NCBI GenBank assembly: GCA_051005735.1 | Contig: JBPCJB010000107.1 | Coordinates: 1 to 6,171, forward strand | DNA length: 6,171 nucleotides | From: Gaiellasilicea sp051005735 | GTDB lineage: Bacteria; Actinomycetota; Thermoleophilia; Gaiellales; Gaiellaceae | Direction of reading: 5' to 3' | In this document: piece by piece, positions 1 through 5,979 of the stretch | Position numbering within the stretch: the first letter of the stretch is position 1 | Layout: every line of letters begins with the position of its first letter | The notes under the pieces: model-generated | Seen by the model: the letters and a program-made list of their open reading frames with translations, nothing else | The model's database searches: none | What the model was told of the DNA's origin: nothing | Translations under genes and position numbers: made by a program

Positions 1-1
1 C

Positions 2-198
2 GAGGCGACGATGTACCTCTGGCTCGCGGTTCCCGCCGGCGAGAGCTCGGAGGCGTTCGCGGAGCGCCTGCTCGAGCACGGGATCCTCGTCGCGCCGGGC
101 TCGTACCTCGGCGCCGCCGGCGAAGGCGACTTCCGCGTCGCGCTCGTGCCCTCCGAGGAGGAGTGCGCCAGCGCAGTCGCGATCCTGGAGGACGTGCT

Positions 199-202
<4 letters not shown>
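2..202 (+). CDS. dapC: Pyridoxal-phosphate aminotransferase, C-terminal end (probable succinyldiaminopimelate aminotransferase DapC); 5' end outside window
   Basis: Only the last 66 residues and the TGA stop are present; the reading frame is open to the left edge, so the ATG at 11 is internal. The fragment is the small C-terminal domain of a fold-type I (class I/II) aminotransferase. It shows a strand-rich start (ATMYLWLAVPAG), a helix ending LLEHGILVAPGS, then GDFRVALV. The Arg in that last motif (visible residue 45) matches the conserved arginine that holds the substrate carboxylate. The PLP lysine lies outside the window. The specific call DapC (N-succinyl-LL-2-amino-6-oxopimelate + Glu to N-succinyl-LL-diaminopimelate) depends mainly on the neighbour: its stop overlaps the dapD start by four bases, and DapC uses the product of DapD. 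ArgD-like or other class I aminotransferases cannot be excluded from the fragment alone, but the pairing makes DapC by far the likeliest. Confidence 0.85.
187..191 (+). promoter_or_regulatory. Shine-Dalgarno of dapD
   Basis: A perfect GGAGG lies 7 nt before the GTG at 199. It sits inside the last codons of the upstream aminotransferase. With the GTGA stop/start overlap it fixes the dapD start at 199 and argues for translational coupling of the pair. Confidence 0.8.
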
Positions 203-951
<749 letters not shown>

Positions 952-962
952 ACGAGGCGCGG

Positions 963-1049
963 CTATCTCGTGCGGCGTCCCCGGCCGAAGTAGCCGAGAG
1001 CGGCCAGCACGACGATGACGATGATGACGATCCAGAGCCAGGTGGGCAT
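963..1049 (-). CDS. 28-residue single-pass membrane protein, unknown function
   Basis: I do not recognise this gene as a named family. The reading frame encodes 28 residues: MPTWLW, then an unbroken hydrophobic run of Ile/Val/Leu/Ala (about residues 5-21), then a basic tail FGRGRRTR. This is a typical N-out/C-in single transmembrane microprotein by the positive-inside rule. Evidence that it is real: GAAAGGA four bases before the ATG (1054-1060 on this strand), a plausible promoter further upstream (1074-1103), and placement in an otherwise empty convergent gap. It begins 75 bp after the dapF stop and ends 11 bp from the dapD stop, so it could also be read from the dapF transcript. The repetitive GTC/ATC codons give a GAC/GAT-like repeat on the opposite strand. 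Possible roles such as a membrane-complex subunit, stress microprotein or hydrophobic toxin cannot be told apart from sequence. The remaining doubt is that short hydrophobic frames can arise by chance. Confidence 0.6.
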   Translation of the reverse strand: MPTWLWIVIIVIVVLAALGYFGRGRRTR

Positions 1050-1053
1050 GTGA

Positions 1054-1060
1054 TCCTTTC
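1054..1060 (-). promoter_or_regulatory. Shine-Dalgarno of the 28-aa membrane protein
   Basis: Read on the - strand this is GAAAGGA, followed by TCAC and the ATG at 1049. The 4-nt spacing is slightly short but workable. It stands out against the surrounding GC-rich sequence and supports translation of the small frame. Confidence 0.5.
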
Positions 1061-1073
1061 GTTTGGGATCCCG

Positions 1074-1103
1074 ACTCTACGGCGATTCGACCCGGAGTTG
1101 CAA
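1074..1103 (-). promoter_or_regulatory. Possible sigma70-type promoter for the 28-aa membrane protein
   Basis: On the - strand TTGCAA (1098-1103) is followed after 18 bases by TAGAGT (1074-1079), which fits the TAnnnT form of the -10 element. TTGCAA matches four of six bases of the TTGACA consensus. Transcription would start near 1067 and give a leader of about 17-20 nt carrying the GAAAGGA site. Assigned by eye; it overlaps no coding sequence. Confidence 0.4.
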
Positions 1104-1124
1104 CCGCGGCCTCCGACTTGGATC

Positions 1125-1892
1125 CTATTCGGCCGTCTCGCCTCTGCAGATCGGCTCGACGCGACCGGTCAACGTGGCGCTCTTCGCTCCGTCGAGGATC
1201 ACTCCGAGAGTGCCGCCCGGCATGTGAATGGTGACCGGGCTCTCGCACCAGCCGTCAGCGATCGCGGCCGCAGCAACGGCAACGGCGCTCGAGCCGGATG
1301 CCGAGGTCTCCCCTGCTCCGCGCTCCCAGACGAGCGCGGTGACGTCGTGCGGGCCGTCGACTCGGACGAGCTGAACGTTCGTCCGCTCGGGAAAGCGCTC
1401 GTGACGCTCGAGGAGAGGCCCGAGCCGCAGAAGCTCCCCACGATCGGGATCGCGTCGGACGACTGCATGCGGATTGCCGACCGAGACACGGGTGAGCTCG
1501 ATCCGCTCGTCGTCGAGATCGACTGTCTCCGGGGCGTGTACCTCGACTGGGCCGATCTCCAGCTCGATCTCGGCGCCATCTCTCGCGGCTCTGTACTCCC
1601 GACCCGAGGCCACGACGAGCGCCTCAGCAGAACCGGTGCGCTCCATGAGCCAGGCGGCGGCGATGCGGGCGCCGTTGCCCGAGAACTCGGCCCGCGAGCC
1701 GTCCGGGTTCCAGATCGCGATCTCGGCGCGCATTCCATCGACGGCGATGACCTCGAGGACGCCGTCGGACCCGATTCCACGGCGCCCGTCACAGAGCAGC
1801 CGAGCCTGCTCGGGTTCGAGCGGTCGGCCGAGGTCAGCCCGCTCGACGAGCAGGTAGCTGTTGCCGAGCGCGTGCCACTTCGAGAATCGCAT
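1125..1892 (-). CDS. dapF: Diaminopimelate epimerase family protein with both catalytic cysteines replaced by serine
   Basis: DapF (EC 5.1.1.7) interconverts LL- and meso-diaminopimelate by a two-base mechanism using a cysteine pair. The 255-aa product is somewhat short for the usual 270-290 but has both pseudo-symmetric halves. Family motifs are FSKWHALGNSY (3-13), NPDGSRAEFSGNGAR (62-76), VGNPH (138-142), TNVQLV (171-176) and ERGAGETSASGSS (190-202). Equivalents of the substrate-binding residues of the Haemophilus enzyme are present: Asn11, Asn62, Gly72-Asn73, Asn140, Asn172, Glu190-Arg191. However, the CGNG cysteine is Ser71 (TCG codon, 1680-1682) and the ACGTG cysteine is Ser199 (TCC codon, 1296-1298), with SGSS in place of CGTG. 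The ATG at 1892 has GAGG 6 nt upstream and begins exactly where the family begins, even though it lies 59 nt inside the end of miaA. Fold and family are certain. Whether it epimerises diaminopimelate, works by serine chemistry or does something else is open. Confidence 0.9.
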   Translation of the reverse strand: MRFSKWHALGNSYLLVERADLGRPLEPEQARLLCDGRRGIGSDGVLEVIAVDGMRAEIAIWNPDGSRAEFSGNGARIAAAWLMERTGSAEALVVASGREYRAARDGAEIELEIGPVEVHAPETVDLDDERIELTRVSVGNPHAVVRRDPDRGELLRLGPLLERHERFPERTNVQLVRVDGPHDVTALVWERGAGETSASGSSAVAVAAAAIADGWCESPVTIHMPGGTLGVILDGAKSATLTGRVEPICRGETAE

Positions 1893-2739
1893 CCGCCACC
1901 TCGTCCGCCGGCCGGTTCGCGTCGATCATGACGATGCCGGGAATCCGTCGCATCCACTTCCGCTGATAGGCCGCGTAGCGGCGCGTGCGTGCCCGGAGCG
2001 CCTCAATCGCCTCGACGTCCGGCAGCTCGGCGATCTCGCCCAGGCCGATCACCGTGCGCGCGGCGCTCGAGGGCGGCATCGCCAGAGTCTGCCGCACCTC
2101 CGCCGCCACCCCGGCCGCGAACATGGACGCCGTCCGCTCTGCGATCCGTTGCTCGAGCGCCTCCTTCGCGACGTCCAGCCCGAAGACGATGGTGGGATGC
2201 CGCTTCTCCTCCGTCCAGAGCCGGTCGCTCCGAGGCCGGAGCGACGTGCCCGCCTCGACGAGCTCGAGCGCCCGGACGACGCGGCGGCGGTCGTTCCGGT
2301 GGACGCTGGCGGCGACCTCCGGATCGAGCGCGGCAAGCTCGGCGTGAGCCGCCTCTCCCCCACGCTCGTCGTAGAGTGCGCTCCAGCGCTCACGCGCGCC
2401 CGGAGGCGGCGCCGGCGGTAGCTCGAGGTCGGCGAGCGCCGCCCGAAGATAGAGACCGGTACCTCCGACGACGATCGGGCTGCGGTCGTCGTCGAGGATC
2501 GCATCGATCGCCGAGTGTGCGAGCTGCTGGTACTCCCCGAGCGATGCCTCGTGCGAAAGCGGCCAGATCGCGACAAGGCGGGCAGGATGCGGAGACTGGT
2601 TCGTGAGGATCGGCAAGCCGCGGTAGACCTGCATCGAGTCGGCGGAGACGAGCTCGGCCGGAAGCCGTGCAGCGAGCACCTCGGCTACCGAGGACTTGCC
2701 CGACGCGGTCGGGCCGAAGATCGCGAGGACGCTAGCCAC
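1834..2739 (-). CDS. miaA: tRNA dimethylallyltransferase (isopentenyladenosine-37 synthase)
   Basis: MiaA (EC 2.5.1.75) transfers the dimethylallyl group of DMAPP to N6 of A37 in tRNAs reading UNN codons, giving i6A37, the substrate of MiaB encoded upstream in the same cluster. The product is 301 aa, a normal length. A P-loop GPTASGKS occupies residues 9-16. SADSMQVYRG (32-41) carries the catalytic-base aspartate equivalent, Asp34. Then come VVGGTGLYLR, the RNDRRRVVRALEL segment that contacts substrate tRNA, a VIGLGEI motif, and the C-terminal RRYAAYQRKWMRR corresponding to the usual RRYAKRQ-TWFR. The stretch at 43-61, where most MiaA proteins have a GTAKP-like sequence, reads ILTNQSPHPARLVAIWPL and is divergent. 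The start is the GTG at 2739: it overlaps the phosphatase stop by 8 nt and gives the standard MiaA N-terminus. An in-frame ATG at 2844 would add 35 unrelated residues. No clear Shine-Dalgarno is seen, so coupling to the upstream gene is likely. Confidence 0.95.
   Translation of the reverse strand: MASVLAIFGPTASGKSSVAEVLAARLPAELVSADSMQVYRGLPILTNQSPHPARLVAIWPLSHEASLGEYQQLAHSAIDAILDDDRSPIVVGGTGLYLRAALADLELPPAPPPGARERWSALYDERGGEAAHAELAALDPEVAASVHRNDRRRVVRALELVEAGTSLRPRSDRLWTEEKRHPTIVFGLDVAKEALEQRIAERTASMFAAGVAAEVRQTLAMPPSSAARTVIGLGEIAELPDVEAIEALRARTRRYAAYQRKWMRRIPGIVMIDANRPADEVADAILEVARARQQLPARRAG
1899..1902 (-). promoter_or_regulatory. Shine-Dalgarno of dapF inside miaA
   Basis: GAGG (in GAGGT) lies 6 nt before the dapF ATG at 1892, within the miaA coding region. 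It explains how dapF can start 59 nt before the miaA stop and confirms this start. Confidence 0.55.
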
Positions 2740-3478
2740 GGAGTCGCGAGCGCGCCGCGGCCACGCTCGCCTCGTCGAGCCCGCCTGCGCGAAGAAAGCG
2801 AGCGACCGAGCCGTGCTCGGCTTCGATCGCCTCGAGGACACCACTCATGGCTCCTGCGGGCGACGCGACGATCCGAAGCCTGCGGGCCCGCTCCAGCTCG
2901 TCCCTCGCTTCCTCGACCCACGGCAACGCCTGCGCCTCGAGGCGCGAAGCGCTGAGTCCATAGTCCGCGGCAACGTCCTCTCGGGAAACCCCCGCAAGCC
3001 GGAGGAGCAGGGCCGCGACGATGCCCGTTCTGTCCTTGCCGACCTTGCAATGGACGACGACTCCTCCCGCTCGGGCCTCGGACACCGCTGCGATCGCGGC
3101 GGCGAAGCGGTCGTTCCAACGGCGCAGGAGCTCGAGGTAGAAGCGGCGCGTCTGATCGTCGCCGTCGGTCGCCCACTGCTTGGCTGTGTCGATCTCGCGC
3201 CAGACCGGATCCCCCTCCTCGGCGAGGACCGGCACGTGGACGACGTCCAGCTCGAGCTCGCGCGGTGGGTCGTCGGCGAGCTCGCCGTGCGAGCGCAGGT
3301 CGACAACCGTGGAGACTCCGTGCGCCGTGAGCGCCGCCCAACCGGCGTCTGTGAGCGACCGCACGCTGTCGGCGCGGATCACGCTCCCCCAGAGTGTCTC
3401 GGCGCCATCCTCGGTCGGGTGGCCGCCGAGGTCGCGGACGTTGAGACAGCCGTCCCAGGCGAGCGTCCTGTCTTGCAT
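2732..3478 (-). CDS. PtpB-like tyrosine (possibly phosphoinositide/dual-specificity) phosphatase
   Basis: A 248-aa cysteine-dependent phosphatase of the Y_phosphatase3 (PF13350) type, the family of Mycobacterium tuberculosis PtpB. The N-terminal block LNVRDLGG (12-19) followed by LWGSVIRADSV and STVVDLRSHGE (56-66) is characteristic. The P-loop HCKVGKDRTG (143-152; bases 3023-3052) contains the nucleophile Cys144 and the phosphate-binding Arg150 in the C-x5-R arrangement. The lysine in GKDR is a feature shared with PtpB and lipid-phosphatase-like enzymes. The C-terminal part (about 155-248) is helical and Ala/Arg/Glu-rich. No signal peptide or membrane segment is seen, so it is predicted cytoplasmic unless exported by other means. 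The start is the ATG at 3478, whose A is the last base of the epimerase TGA (a TGATG junction), so translation is probably re-initiated. The substrate is unknown; its place between the epimerase and miaA does not reveal it. Confidence 0.9.
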   Translation of the reverse strand: MQDRTLAWDGCLNVRDLGGHPTEDGAETLWGSVIRADSVRSLTDAGWAALTAHGVSTVVDLRSHGELADDPPRELELDVVHVPVLAEEGDPVWREIDTAKQWATDGDDQTRRFYLELLRRWNDRFAAAIAAVSEARAGGVVVHCKVGKDRTGIVAALLLRLAGVSREDVAADYGLSASRLEAQALPWVEEARDELERARRLRIVASPAGAMSGVLEAIEAEHGSVARFLRAGGLDEASVAAARSRLRG

Positions 3479-4503
3479 CAAGCCGGGTCGGCGGCGAGCG
3501 TCTTCCAGCCCGCGCCGGCGCCTTCGCTCTCGACGAGCCGATCCTCCTCCGGGTGGGCGGCCCGATGCTCGAGGAACCAGGCCACCGAGGCGGGGATGCC
3601 GGCGTCGAGCGGCGTCTGCGGCTCCCAGCCGAAGAGGTCGCGGGCCTTGCTGATATCGGCGACATAGCGCGTCACCTCGCCGACGCGGAGAGGCGCCGTC
3701 TCGATCTGCGGCTCGAGGTCGAGCGAGCCACCAATCAGCTCCGCGGCCCGCACGAGCGTGTTCCCCTCCCCATACGCGAGGTTGATCGTCTCGTTCGCGA
3801 CCCGCCCCTCGGCCAGCGCTTCGATCCCGCGCGCGATCCCGTCCACGCAATCGTCGACATAGGTGAAGTCGAGCACCTTCTCCGGGCCGTAGATCACGAT
3901 CGGCTCGCCGCGGGCGATCCGGTGGATGAAGAGCGGCAGCACGCGCGTCATCCGGTGCAGGTCGTTGTCGTAGCGGCCGTAGACGTTCGAGAAGCGGAAC
4001 GCGAGATAGCTGAGCCCGTAGCAGCGCGCATACGCGTAGATGAAGGCCTCGCTCGCGATCTTCGAGGCCGAGTACGGGCTCTCCGTGAACGCGAAGTCCG
4101 CGGTCGCCTCGGCGTAGCCCTCGAAGCGGTGGACGTCGCCGTAGACCTCGCGCGTCGAGGAGAAGACGATCGGGACCCGGCCTTGGCGGCAGAACTCGAG
4201 CACGTTGAAGGTCATCATCAGGTTCTCGAGCGCCCGGTGGGGCTCTGCCACGAGCTGGTGCACCTTCGCGTGCGCCGCGAGGTGGACGACGAGATCGGTG
4301 TCCGGATACTCCACGCCGCCGATCCCGCCCGGGAAGGCCGGATAGTGACCGGAGAGATCCTGGAGCAGATAGCGGAACTCGTCTCCCTCGAGCCACATGT
4401 TCTGGCGCTTGTCGATCCCGAAGACGTCGTGACCGTCAGCCTGGAGGCGAAGCGCGAGGTTCGTCCCGATCTGCCCGGACGAGCCTGTGATCAGGACCTT
4501 CAC
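3478..4503 (-). CDS. NAD-dependent sugar epimerase/dehydratase (extended SDR family)
   Basis: A 341-aa extended short-chain dehydrogenase/reductase (NAD-dependent epimerase/dehydratase, PF01370), resembling UDP-glucose 4-epimerase/dTDP-glucose 4,6-dehydratase relatives. An N-terminal Rossmann motif TGSSGQIG spans residues 6-13. Asp31 at the end of the second strand suits NAD rather than NADP. LAAHAKV (75-81) matches the HLAA motif, SSTREVYG is at 115-122, and the catalytic YxxxK is Tyr144-SAS-Lys148. NVYGRYDN (173-180) and FTYVDD (213-218) are the usual sugar-nucleotide-domain motifs. The start is the GTG at 4503, forming a GTGA overlap of four bases with the miaB stop; it places the Rossmann motif at the correct distance from the N-terminus. 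The C-terminus has about 20 extra acidic/Gly-rich residues after the last helix. The substrate cannot be deduced, since no glycosyltransferase or nucleotidyltransferase is nearby. A cell-envelope sugar nucleotide is the likeliest class. Confidence 0.9.
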   Translation of the reverse strand: MKVLITGSSGQIGTNLALRLQADGHDVFGIDKRQNMWLEGDEFRYLLQDLSGHYPAFPGGIGGVEYPDTDLVVHLAAHAKVHQLVAEPHRALENLMMTFNVLEFCRQGRVPIVFSSTREVYGDVHRFEGYAEATADFAFTESPYSASKIASEAFIYAYARCYGLSYLAFRFSNVYGRYDNDLHRMTRVLPLFIHRIARGEPIVIYGPEKVLDFTYVDDCVDGIARGIEALAEGRVANETINLAYGEGNTLVRAAELIGGSLDLEPQIETAPLRVGEVTRYVADISKARDLFGWEPQTPLDAGIPASVAWFLEHRAAHPEEDRLVESEGAGAGWKTLAADPA

Positions 4504-5819
4504 GCGGCGACCGCCGTGCGCTCCACGCCGCGGAGCGTCGTCGAGCTGGAGGCTTCGATCAAGACGTCGACGAGCTCGCCCGGCGTCGCGACGCCTGCGA
4601 AGTTGACAGTCGTGTTGCGACGCGTCCGCCCGCGCAGGACGCTCGCATCGGTGCGACTCGCGCCCTCGACGAGCACCTCCTCGACGCGGCCGATGCGCTC
4701 CGCGTTCCGTTCGGCGGCGATTCGCTGGACGACGTCGACGAGTCGCTCCAGGCGCTCGTGCTTGACTTCGTCCTCGACCTGGTCGGCCATCGAGGCGGCC
4801 TCGGTGCCCCGGCGCGGCGAGTAGATGAACGTGTAGGCGCTGTCGAAGCGGACTTCTTCGACGAGCGCGAGCGTCTGCAGGAAATCGGTCTCGGTCTCCC
4901 CCGGGAAGCCGACGATCACATCGGTGCCGAGCGCGAGATCCGGGATCGTCTCTCGCAGCATGGCTGCGAGACGGAGGTAGCGATCGGCGTCGTAGGTGCG
5001 CCGCATCGACTTCAGGATCCGCGACGAACCCGACTGGAGCGGCAGGTGGATGTGCTCGCAGACCGCGGCGCACTCGGCCATCGCGGCGATCACGGGCTCG
5101 CGAAAATCCTTTGGGTGCGGACTCGTGAAGCGGATCCGCTCGAGTCCCTCGACCGAGTCGCAGGCGCGCAGGAGCTCGCCGAACTCCGTCTCGAGATCGG
5201 GCAGCAGGTCGCGACCCCAGGAGTTGACGTTCTGGCCGAGCAGCGTGATCTCGCGGACGCCGTCGGCGGCAAGACGCGTCACCTCGGCGAGGATCTCGCC
5301 CGGGCGGCGGCTCTGCTCGCGACCCCGCACGGCCGGGACGATGCAGTAGGCGCACTTCGAGTTGCAGCCCATCGAGACCTGGACCCAGGCACTGAAGCGG
5401 CGCTCGCGGTGCATCGGGAGGTCTCCTGCGAAGTGCTCGTGACTACCGAAACGGCCGCGTGGAGCGTCGCCCCCCGCTCCGATCCACTCTCCGAGGTGCG
5501 GGATCGAGCCCGGGCCGAAGGCCACGTCGACATCCGGAAACAACGTGAAGAGTCGCTCCTGCTGCGCCTCGGCGTAGCAGCCGCCGACGGCGATCACCTT
5601 CTCGGGATCCGCGCGCTTCAGCGCGGCGGCCTGCGCAAGGTGCGCCGCGAACTTCTGATCGGGCTTCTCGCGGATCGTGCAGGTGTTGAAGACGAGCACG
5701 TCGGCGGCGGCTTGAGACGGCGCCTCGCCGAGCCCGAGCGACTCGAGCATCCCCTTGATCCGCTCCGAGTCGTGGGCGTTCATCTGGCAGCCGAACGTGG
5801 TGACGAAATAGCGCTTCAT
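4500..5819 (-). CDS. miaB: tRNA-2-methylthio-N6-dimethylallyladenosine synthase
   Basis: MiaB (EC 2.8.4.3) is a radical-SAM methylthiotransferase that converts i6A37 to ms2i6A37, following MiaA. The 439-aa product is full length. The N-terminal UPF0004 domain carries the three ligands of the auxiliary iron-sulfur cluster: Cys11 (FGCQMN), Cys47 (NTCTIREK) and Cys81 (GGCYAE). The radical-SAM cluster motif is C152-x3-C156-x2-C159 (GCNSKCAYC). Further family signatures are LLGQNVNSWG, FTSPHPKDF and HLPLQSGSSRILKSMRR. A TRAM RNA-binding domain forms the last ~65 residues. MKRYFVTTFGCQMN is the expected N-terminus, which fixes the ATG at 5819. No Shine-Dalgarno lies at the right distance: an AGGAG at 5841-5845 is 21 nt away. 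A possible -10 element sits 9 nt from the ATG, suggesting a leaderless or nearly leaderless message. It is the first gene of the overlapping cluster ending in dapF. Confidence 0.97.
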   Translation of the reverse strand: MKRYFVTTFGCQMNAHDSERIKGMLESLGLGEAPSQAAADVLVFNTCTIREKPDQKFAAHLAQAAALKRADPEKVIAVGGCYAEAQQERLFTLFPDVDVAFGPGSIPHLGEWIGAGGDAPRGRFGSHEHFAGDLPMHRERRFSAWVQVSMGCNSKCAYCIVPAVRGREQSRRPGEILAEVTRLAADGVREITLLGQNVNSWGRDLLPDLETEFGELLRACDSVEGLERIRFTSPHPKDFREPVIAAMAECAAVCEHIHLPLQSGSSRILKSMRRTYDADRYLRLAAMLRETIPDLALGTDVIVGFPGETETDFLQTLALVEEVRFDSAYTFIYSPRRGTEAASMADQVEDEVKHERLERLVDVVQRIAAERNAERIGRVEEVLVEGASRTDASVLRGRTRRNTTVNFAGVATPGELVDVLIEASSSTTLRGVERTAVAA

Positions 5820-5828
5820 TGCGGCGTC

Positions 5829-5857
5829 AGTCTAGCCCCGCTCCTATGAGTAACAGA
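5829..5857 (-). promoter_or_regulatory. Possible promoter of the miaB operon
   Basis: On the - strand TAGACT (5829-5834) fits the TAnnnT -10 pattern. A weak -35 candidate TCTGTT (5852-5857) lies 17 bases upstream. Its last base is 9 nt from the miaB ATG, so transcription would start at about 2-3 nt before or at the start codon. Assigned by eye. The -35 match is poor and lies inside the palindrome at 5849-5865. Confidence 0.3.
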
Positions 5858-5865
5858 CTGTTACT
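5849..5865. promoter_or_regulatory. Perfect 17-bp palindrome, operator-like, upstream of miaB
   Basis: AGTAACAGACTGTTACT: two perfect 8-bp arms (AGTAACAG / CTGTTACT) around one central base. It is much more A/T-rich than its surroundings. Size and symmetry suit the site of a homodimeric repressor such as a TetR-family protein, and it covers the expected -35 region for miaB. No regulator gene is present in the window, so the binding protein is unknown. Confidence 0.5.
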
Positions 5866-5890
5866 TGGGCTTCCCGTGCGAGGCAGCGAC

Positions 5891-5946
5891 GCGCAACGCC
5901 CGGTGCTCGGCGACCGGAGACGGGCGGAGCGGGATTCATTCCCGCG
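5891..5946. other. GC-rich structured intergenic segment between rny and miaB
   Basis: Several short perfect stems lie here. CGCCCG (5897-5902) pairs with CGGGCG (5921-5926). A mutually exclusive inner pair is CCGGT (5900-5904) with ACCGG (5913-5917). GCGGGA (5929-5934) pairs with TCCCGC (5940-5945) around a 5-nt loop. No coding potential or tRNA shape is seen. It may be an extended 3' end of the rny transcript or a dispersed intergenic element; I cannot decide which. Confidence 0.3.
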
Positions 5947-5979
5947 CAGCCCAGCGGCCGCGAGGAAGGAGGGGCTCGT

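Noticed and set aside
163..198. Upstream in-frame GTG as a dapD start, adding 12 residues
   Set aside because: The GTG at 199 has GGAGG at 7 nt and forms the GTGA overlap with dapC. The extra residues lie inside dapC and do not resemble DapD.
1011..1031. GAC/GAT-like trinucleotide repeat
   Set aside because: Explained by Val/Ile codons of the transmembrane helix in the 28-aa frame on the other strand.
1093..1115. CGGAG/CTCCG stem as a dapF terminator
   Set aside because: Only five base pairs around a 13-nt loop with no U-tract, and it overlaps the better -35 candidate of the small gene.
1050..1931. + strand open frame (293 codons) opposite dapF
   Set aside because: Antisense shadow; the - strand frame carries all DapF motifs.
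2740..2844. Upstream in-frame ATG at 2844 as the miaA start
   Set aside because: It would add 35 Arg/Ser-rich residues that are the shadow of the phosphatase C-terminus. The P-loop should lie close to the MiaA N-terminus, as it does from the GTG at 2739.
2696..3667. + strand open frame (323 codons) opposite the phosphatase
   Set aside because: Antisense shadow of the P-loop-containing phosphatase gene; low-complexity composition and no motif.
3553..4824. Long + strand open frame (423 codons) opposite the epimerase and the end of miaB
   Set aside because: Antisense to two strongly supported genes; no domain signature or convincing start site.
5841..5845. AGGAG (on - strand) as the miaB Shine-Dalgarno
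   Set aside because: It lies 21 nt from the ATG, too far to position a ribosome there, and no start codon is found at a suitable distance from it.
4758..5849. Long + strand open frame (363 codons) opposite miaB
   Set aside because: Fully antisense to an unmistakable miaB. The translation is Arg/Ala/Glu-rich with no recognisable motif, as expected for a shadow frame in high-G+C DNA.
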